Positions 60,093-64,000 of a stretch of DNA of 64,000 nucleotides are shown here, piece by piece. The notes under the pieces were generated by a model. The model searched no databases and was not told the DNA's origin. It worked only from the letters and a program-made list of their open reading frames with translations. Location: positions 1-64,000 of the forward strand of contig JAPOQV010000496.1 of the NCBI GenBank assembly GCA_026710565.1, read 5' to 3'. A program made the position numbers and the translations under genes. How positions within the stretch are numbered: the stretch's first letter is position 1; every line of letters starts with the position of its first letter. Source of the stretch: Spirochaetaceae bacterium. GTDB lineage: Bacteria > Spirochaetota > Spirochaetia > SZUA-6 > Bin103.

Positions 60093-61263
60093 CGCGTCCT
60101 CCCGCGGGGCGCACCCGGCCGGACAGTCCGGCGCCGGCCGAAAGCGATCCGCCGGCCGCGCGCCGGCTGATGCCGCAGAGCACGCCCACCATCACCAAGG
60201 TCATCACCATCGCGGACCCTCCATGGGAGAACAGCGGCAACGGGATCCCGGTTGACGGCAGCAGGCCGGCGACCACCGCGATGTTGACGAATGCCTGCAC
60301 GGTGATGGACGTGGTGATCCCGCACGCCAGGTAGGCGTCGAAGCGGTCCTGAGCCAGGCCGGCGATCTGATAGCCGCGGGAGGCGAACGCCACGAACAGC
60401 GCCAGCACGATCGCCACGCCGATCAGCCCGGTCTCCTCGCCCACGACCGCGAACACGAAGTCGGAGTGAATCTCCGGAACATCGCCGAGCTTGCGGACGC
60501 CCTGCCCAAGGCCGAGCCCGGTCAACCCGCCGGCCGTCAGCGCCTGGCGCGCCGCCAGCACCTGATAGCCGGACCCGGTCGGATCCGCCTCCGGATTGAA
60601 GAACGCAATCACCCGCTCGACACGATGCACGCGCGTGAAGATCATCATCGCCGCGAGCGGGACACCCACCAGCGCGAGGGCGACGAAGTACCGGAACTGC
60701 ACGCGACCCACGAAGAAGATGATGCCGGTCACCAGCATCAGCAGCGCCGCGGTGGAGAAGTCATTCTGCAGGTAGATCAGCCCCGCGAAGACGCACACCA
60801 CGATGACCGGCGGCAGCAGCGTGTTGACAGCGTCGGTTCTGGCCTCGTACTTGCGTGACAGCATCGACGCCAGGTAGAGGACGAGCGTGAACTTGACCAG
60901 CTCCGACGGCTCGTAGGAGACGCCGGCTACCACCAACCAGCGCCGCGCCCCCTGTATGGGTGTGCTGATTCCCGGGATCAGCGTCAGCGCCATCAGCACC
61001 GCCGAAAGCGCGAGCAACGGAATCGACAGGCGCCCCAGGACCTCGCCGTTCACCCGGGAGACCACCACCGCTGCGATCGTCCCGAGCAGGATGAACAGTG
61101 CCTGGCGCCTGACGAAATACAGTGAGTCGCCGAATACCGTCTGCGCCCGGTAGTGCGAGGCCGACAGCAACACTCCCAGCCCGATTCCCGTGAGGGTGAT
61201 CAGGATGACGATCAAGGTCAGGTCGGTGCGGCGGTGCCCCGCCGGCGCGTCGCCGTCAGCCAT
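60085..61263 (-). CDS. ftsW: Septal peptidoglycan glycosyltransferase FtsW
   Basis: A 392-residue SEDS-family polytopic protein with about ten helices. Family blocks: IQGARRWLVVAGVSYEPSELVKF, GYQVLAARQALTAGGLTGLGLGQG, HSDFVFAVVGEETGLIG and GLLPSTGIPLPLFSHGGSAM. The ATG at 61263 (MADGDAPAGHRRTDL) overlaps the murF stop by 8 nt. Partner class B PBP is not adjacent; the candidate is at 48940. Confidence 0.95.
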   Translation of the reverse strand: MADGDAPAGHRRTDLTLIVILITLTGIGLGVLLSASHYRAQTVFGDSLYFVRRQALFILLGTIAAVVVSRVNGEVLGRLSIPLLALSAVLMALTLIPGISTPIQGARRWLVVAGVSYEPSELVKFTLVLYLASMLSRKYEARTDAVNTLLPPVIVVCVFAGLIYLQNDFSTAALLMLVTGIIFFVGRVQFRYFVALALVGVPLAAMMIFTRVHRVERVIAFFNPEADPTGSGYQVLAARQALTAGGLTGLGLGQGVRKLGDVPEIHSDFVFAVVGEETGLIGVAIVLALFVAFASRGYQIAGLAQDRFDAYLACGITTSITVQAFVNIAVVAGLLPSTGIPLPLFSHGGSAMVMTLVMVGVLCGISRRAAGGSLSAGAGLSGRVRPAGGRGA

Positions 61264-62653
61264 CACACCGACCAGGGGGATCCGTGGCATCGACGCCGAG
61301 CGCCGGGAGCAACCGTTCGATGCGGAAGGCTCGTGAGGCCTTCAGCAGCACCAGGTCTCCATCGCGAACGATGGCGCGCAGCCGGCCGTCCATCCCTTCG
61401 ATGGTGTCCGTCCAGATCGCGCGGTCCGTTGCGTCGTCTCCACCGACTTCGCCGGCGAACGCGTCGCGGAGCGCGCGGGTGGCCGCGCCGAAACAGCACA
61501 GGACCTCGATTCCGGCGTCGATCAGCGGCCGGAGCAGGCCGCGGTGCGCTCGGGCACCGTAGCGGCCGAGCTCCAGCATCGGTCCCAGCACCACCAGCCG
61601 ACGAGCGGGCGACCGTTCCTCGCCCAGCATGGCCAAGGCCGCCCGGACCGATTCCGGGTTGGCGTTGTAGCCGTCATCGATGACCGTGCAACGGCCCCGA
61701 TGCACCGTCAGCCGACCGGGCGCCGGGCGTACGGCCTCGATCCCGGCGGCAACGGTTGCGGGATCGCATCCCAGCTCCGTGGCCACCGTCAGCGCCGCGA
61801 ACGCGTTGTCCAGATTGTGACGACCGGGTAGAGAGAAGCGGAATTGGAGCCCCTCCCAATGGATGGACCAGCCATCCAGCCCCAGATTCTCGCTTCGCTC
61901 GTACCCGATCGTCGAATTCGCTCCATACTTGATGACCCGTGCGCCAACCCCGGCGAGCAGCAGTTCGGCCGCCGGCTCCTGCTCGCGCAGGTACACACAA
62001 CCGGTCGCAGGGACCGATCGCAGCAGCGCGCCCTTCTCGCGGGCGATGTCGCGGCGGCTGCCAAGCCGTCCGACGTGAGCGCTGCCGATATTGGTGACCA
62101 GCGCGTGGTCCGGGCGCGCCAGCGCGGCGTAGCGCTCCATCTCGCCGACGGAGTTGATGCCGACCTCGAACACGGCGAACCGCTCGTCGCCGGTCATCCG
62201 CAGCACCGACATGGGCAGGCCGATCTCGGCGTTGAACGACGCCTCCGACACGAGGCTGTGGCTGGCCCGGCGCAGTATCGAGCCCAGGATCTCCTTGGTC
62301 GTGGTCTTGCCGCTGCTGCCCGTGACCGCGATGCGAACCGCAGCGCCATGGACCTCACCGTGACCGCGCGCCAGGTCGTACAGCGCGGTCAGCGGATCGT
62401 CGACCGCGATCAGCGTGCCGTGCTCTTCAGGCTCGATGTGACGGTCCTGGCGGACCAGCGCCGCCGTGGCCCCGCGCCGAAATGCGTCGTGCACGAACTC
62501 GTGACCGTCCGCATGCTGCCCCGGCAGGGCCACGAACAGGGAGCCTGCGCGAGCGAGCCGCGAGTCCGAGGTGACCTGATACACCCGAGCGTCGGCGCAC
62601 CCACGGACCCCGGCACCCAGCATGCCGGCGATCTCGTCCACGGTGTAGTTCAT
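61256..62653 (-). CDS. murF: UDP-MurNAc-tripeptide:D-alanyl-D-alanine ligase
   Basis: A 465-residue Mur ligase adding D-Ala-D-Ala to the peptidoglycan precursor. The ATP site is AVTGSSGKTTTKEIL. FNAEIGLPMSVLRM, EVGINSVGEMERYAALARPDHALVTNIGSAHVGRLGS and DDGYNANPESVRAAL are family blocks. The ATG at 62653 overlaps the ftsL stop (ATGA). It is the only precursor-synthesis gene in this cluster. Confidence 0.96.
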   Translation of the reverse strand: MNYTVDEIAGMLGAGVRGCADARVYQVTSDSRLARAGSLFVALPGQHADGHEFVHDAFRRGATAALVRQDRHIEPEEHGTLIAVDDPLTALYDLARGHGEVHGAAVRIAVTGSSGKTTTKEILGSILRRASHSLVSEASFNAEIGLPMSVLRMTGDERFAVFEVGINSVGEMERYAALARPDHALVTNIGSAHVGRLGSRRDIAREKGALLRSVPATGCVYLREQEPAAELLLAGVGARVIKYGANSTIGYERSENLGLDGWSIHWEGLQFRFSLPGRHNLDNAFAALTVATELGCDPATVAAGIEAVRPAPGRLTVHRGRCTVIDDGYNANPESVRAALAMLGEERSPARRLVVLGPMLELGRYGARAHRGLLRPLIDAGIEVLCCFGAATRALRDAFAGEVGGDDATDRAIWTDTIEGMDGRLRAIVRDGDLVLLKASRAFRIERLLPALGVDATDPPGRCDG

Positions 62654-62973
62654 GGCGCCACCGTCCCCGGCCGCTGACCGCCTGCGGGGAGAGCCGGCTC
62701 GACGACCGTCACGTGCTCCGCGCTGATCGGAGCCAGCCCCAGCTCCTGCCCCGCGAGCTCCGCGATGCGCTGCGGCGAGCGGTAGATGGCGATCGACGCA
62801 AGCAGCCGCTTGTTCCGCTCCAGCCACGCGGTCTGCTCGTGCTCCAGGGTCCGCAGCTCCTCGGCCAGCAGATGCCGGTGCAGTCCGCTCCAGGTGGTCA
62901 TCAGGACAGCCAGTGGGATCACCAGCGCCACGAAGATCGTGAGCAGCCGCTGGCGCCCGGACGTGGTGGTCAT
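62650..62973 (-). CDS. ftsL: Cell division protein FtsL-like
   Basis: A 107-residue bitopic protein: one helix (about 10-28, LLTIFVALVIPLAVLMTTWSG) followed by a heptad-rich coiled coil (LLAEELRTLEHEQTAWLERNKRLLASI) and YRSPQRIAELAGQELGLAP, the FtsL/DivIC end. It overlaps both neighbours by 4 nt. Assigned by size, topology and position between rsmH and murF; sequence conservation in this family is always low. Confidence 0.85.
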   Translation of the reverse strand: MTTTSGRQRLLTIFVALVIPLAVLMTTWSGLHRHLLAEELRTLEHEQTAWLERNKRLLASIAIYRSPQRIAELAGQELGLAPISAEHVTVVEPALPAGGQRPGTVAP

Positions 62974-63872
62974 GGAAGCCGCTCCAGCACGCGCAGGCGA
63001 GCGCTGCGCGATGCGGGATTGGCCCGCACCTCGGAGTCGTTCGGGATCTCCGGCCGCCTGGTCAACGCGACCATGTGAGGATTGCCCGCCGGGTAGCGCT
63101 TGACGATGCCGTCGTCGATCGAGTGAAAGGCGATCACGGCGAGGCGGCCGCCCGGTCGCAGCGCCCGGGCGGCGGCGTCGAGCGAACGGCGCAACCTGCC
63201 GACCTCATCGTTGACGGCCACGCGCAGCGCCTGGAACACCTGGGTGGCCGGATGACGGCTGCCCCCACGCCACGGCGTGCGAGCCAGGATGGCGCGCACC
63301 AGATGATAGGTGGTCTCGATTCTCTGCCGTGAGCGCGCGTGCTCTATGGCCACGGCGTTCGCGCGCGCGTTCCGGGCACCGCCGTAGCGAGTGAGCAGGT
63401 CGCACAGCTCGTCCGCCGAACCGCCGTTCACGATGTCGGCCGCGGAGACGCCCCGGCGCGGATCGAAGCGCATGTCCAACGGCTCGTCACGCATGAACGA
63501 GAATCCACGCGCGCCACCCTCGATGTGAAACCGGCACATTCCCAGGTCCATGAGAATCAGATCCACCGTGGCCGGGGCCAACTCCCCCAGCGCCTCATCG
63601 GACCACGCATGCCGCAGGGCGAAGCGGCCGACATACGCGGCCAGCCGGTCGCGGCTTCGAGCCAGCAGGGTTTCGTCCGCATCCGACCCGACCAGGGTGA
63701 TGTCCGGATAGCGCGCGAGCATGGCCGCGGCGTGCCCGGCTTCGCCGAGCGTGACATCCACGAACGTGCTGCAGGCGCGCGACGGCCGCAGGTAGTCGAC
63801 CACCGCCTGCTGCAGCACCGGGACGTGTAGCGGCCCTTCAGGATCGTGCGGCCTGCCATGGTGGCCATTCAG
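62970..63872 (-). CDS. rsmH: 16S rRNA m4C1402 methyltransferase RsmH, apparent CTG start
   Basis: A 300-residue SAM-dependent methyltransferase. HVPVLQQAVVDYL, FVDVTLGEAGHAAAML (SAM loop), DLILMDLGMC and RALRPGGRLAVIAFHSIDDGIVKRY are diagnostic. There is no suitable canonical start: the in-frame options are deep inside mraZ (63962) or a GTG within HVPV itself. CTG at 63872 overlaps the mraZ stop (CTGA) and gives the expected short leader before HVPV. It is coupled to ftsL (ATGA). Confidence 0.9.
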   Translation of the reverse strand: MNGHHGRPHDPEGPLHVPVLQQAVVDYLRPSRACSTFVDVTLGEAGHAAAMLARYPDITLVGSDADETLLARSRDRLAAYVGRFALRHAWSDEALGELAPATVDLILMDLGMCRFHIEGGARGFSFMRDEPLDMRFDPRRGVSAADIVNGGSADELCDLLTRYGGARNARANAVAIEHARSRQRIETTYHLVRAILARTPWRGGSRHPATQVFQALRVAVNDEVGRLRRSLDAAARALRPGGRLAVIAFHSIDDGIVKRYPAGNPHMVALTRRPEIPNDSEVRANPASRSARLRVLERLP

Positions 63873-64000
63873 AGCGTGATGCTGCCGCCGATCTCCTCGG
63901 CGGCCTCCTTGTACTGGTCGTCGGTCTCCACTTCGTATGCCCGATAGGTCTCTTCGTCCCACACCTCCACGTAACTGTTGATGCCGAGCACGATGCAGTC
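63869..64000 (-). CDS. mraZ: MraZ transcriptional regulator (C-terminal fragment, window edge)
   Basis: The last 43 codons of a frame entering from the right edge: INSYVEVWDEETYRAYE and ITL at the end. VEVW at a near-C-terminal AbrB-like repeat and the position before rsmH identify MraZ, the regulator that heads division clusters. The N-terminus lies outside the window. Its TGA overlaps the CTG of rsmH. Confidence 0.85.
   Translation of the reverse strand, partial: DCIVLGINSYVEVWDEETYRAYEVETDDQYKEAAEEIGGSITL

Overview
This is a 64 kb, very GC-rich bacterial chromosome segment. It is almost entirely housekeeping genes: no transposase, phage gene, CRISPR array or obvious foreign island is visible, and no gap without a gene exceeds 300 bases. 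Gene content and order point to a spirochaete (Spirochaetota), probably an uncultured high-GC member. The cell-division cluster runs mraZ-rsmH-ftsL-murF-ftsW-ftsQ-ftsA-ftsZ without murC/D/E/G, mraY or ftsI, and continues into xerD-dprA-xerC-hslV-hslU. There are two apolipoprotein N-acyltransferases, two adjacent EF-G-like genes, a one-chain glycyl-tRNA synthetase, a bactofilin and a FliA/WhiG-type sigma factor. The phylum call is an inference from synteny and family content.

Layout: 1-8.4 kb holds a partial membrane protein, an RluA-type pseudouridine synthase coupled to a P-loop ATPase, a poly(A) polymerase/CCA-type nucleotidyltransferase, a DEAH helicase, aroB and a degenerate LysM/M23 lipoprotein. 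From 8.4-20.4 kb come tRNA-Pro/tRNA-Asp, a parvulin-type chaperone, a minus-strand operon tRNA-Gln-rplY-pth-tilS-ftsH-lepA, and rplU-rpmA-nadD-LCP protein-rsfS, then tRNA-Leu. From 20.5-33.6 kb come a two-module exported protein, a Zn/Fe-cluster protein, lnt, an ABC ATPase, rho, bactofilin, a response regulator, a second lnt, HU, rpsT, tyrS, glyS and gltX. From 33.7-50.8 kb come bioY, a YfiH-family gene, two EF-G-like genes, a small membrane protein, nnr, a lipoprotein, secA, surE, two LysM/M23 proteins and a class B PBP with a PASTA-like end. From 50.8-64 kb the minus strand carries the sigma factor, hslUV, xerC, dprA, xerD and the division cluster.

Two expression features recur. (1) Good sigma70-like promoters (TTGAC-N17/18-TANNNT) often have the -10 hexamer only 6-9 nt upstream of the start codon, which predicts leaderless mRNAs. 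This is seen for the membrane protein at 753, the parvulin chaperone, rplU, the 20.5 kb exported protein, the response regulator, rpsT, bioY, the 40 kb membrane protein, secA and the sigma factor. (2) Several genes (rsmH, xerD, pth and possibly the YfiH-family gene) have no usable ATG/GTG/TTG at the family's normal N-terminus but do have a CTG there, three times as CTGA overlapping the upstream stop codon.

A third theme is short tandem duplication (12-20 bp units, 2-4 copies). In genes the units are multiples of three and sit in N- or C-terminal tails or linkers (rpmA, hupB, glyS, hslV, xerC, the LCP protein, pcnB, aroB). In non-coding DNA the units are 13, 15, 19 or 20 bp (the rplU/tRNA-Leu gap, the gltX/glyS junction, the rplY/pth junction, the 3' end of tRNA-Leu). 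The genome appears to tolerate or generate such duplications readily.
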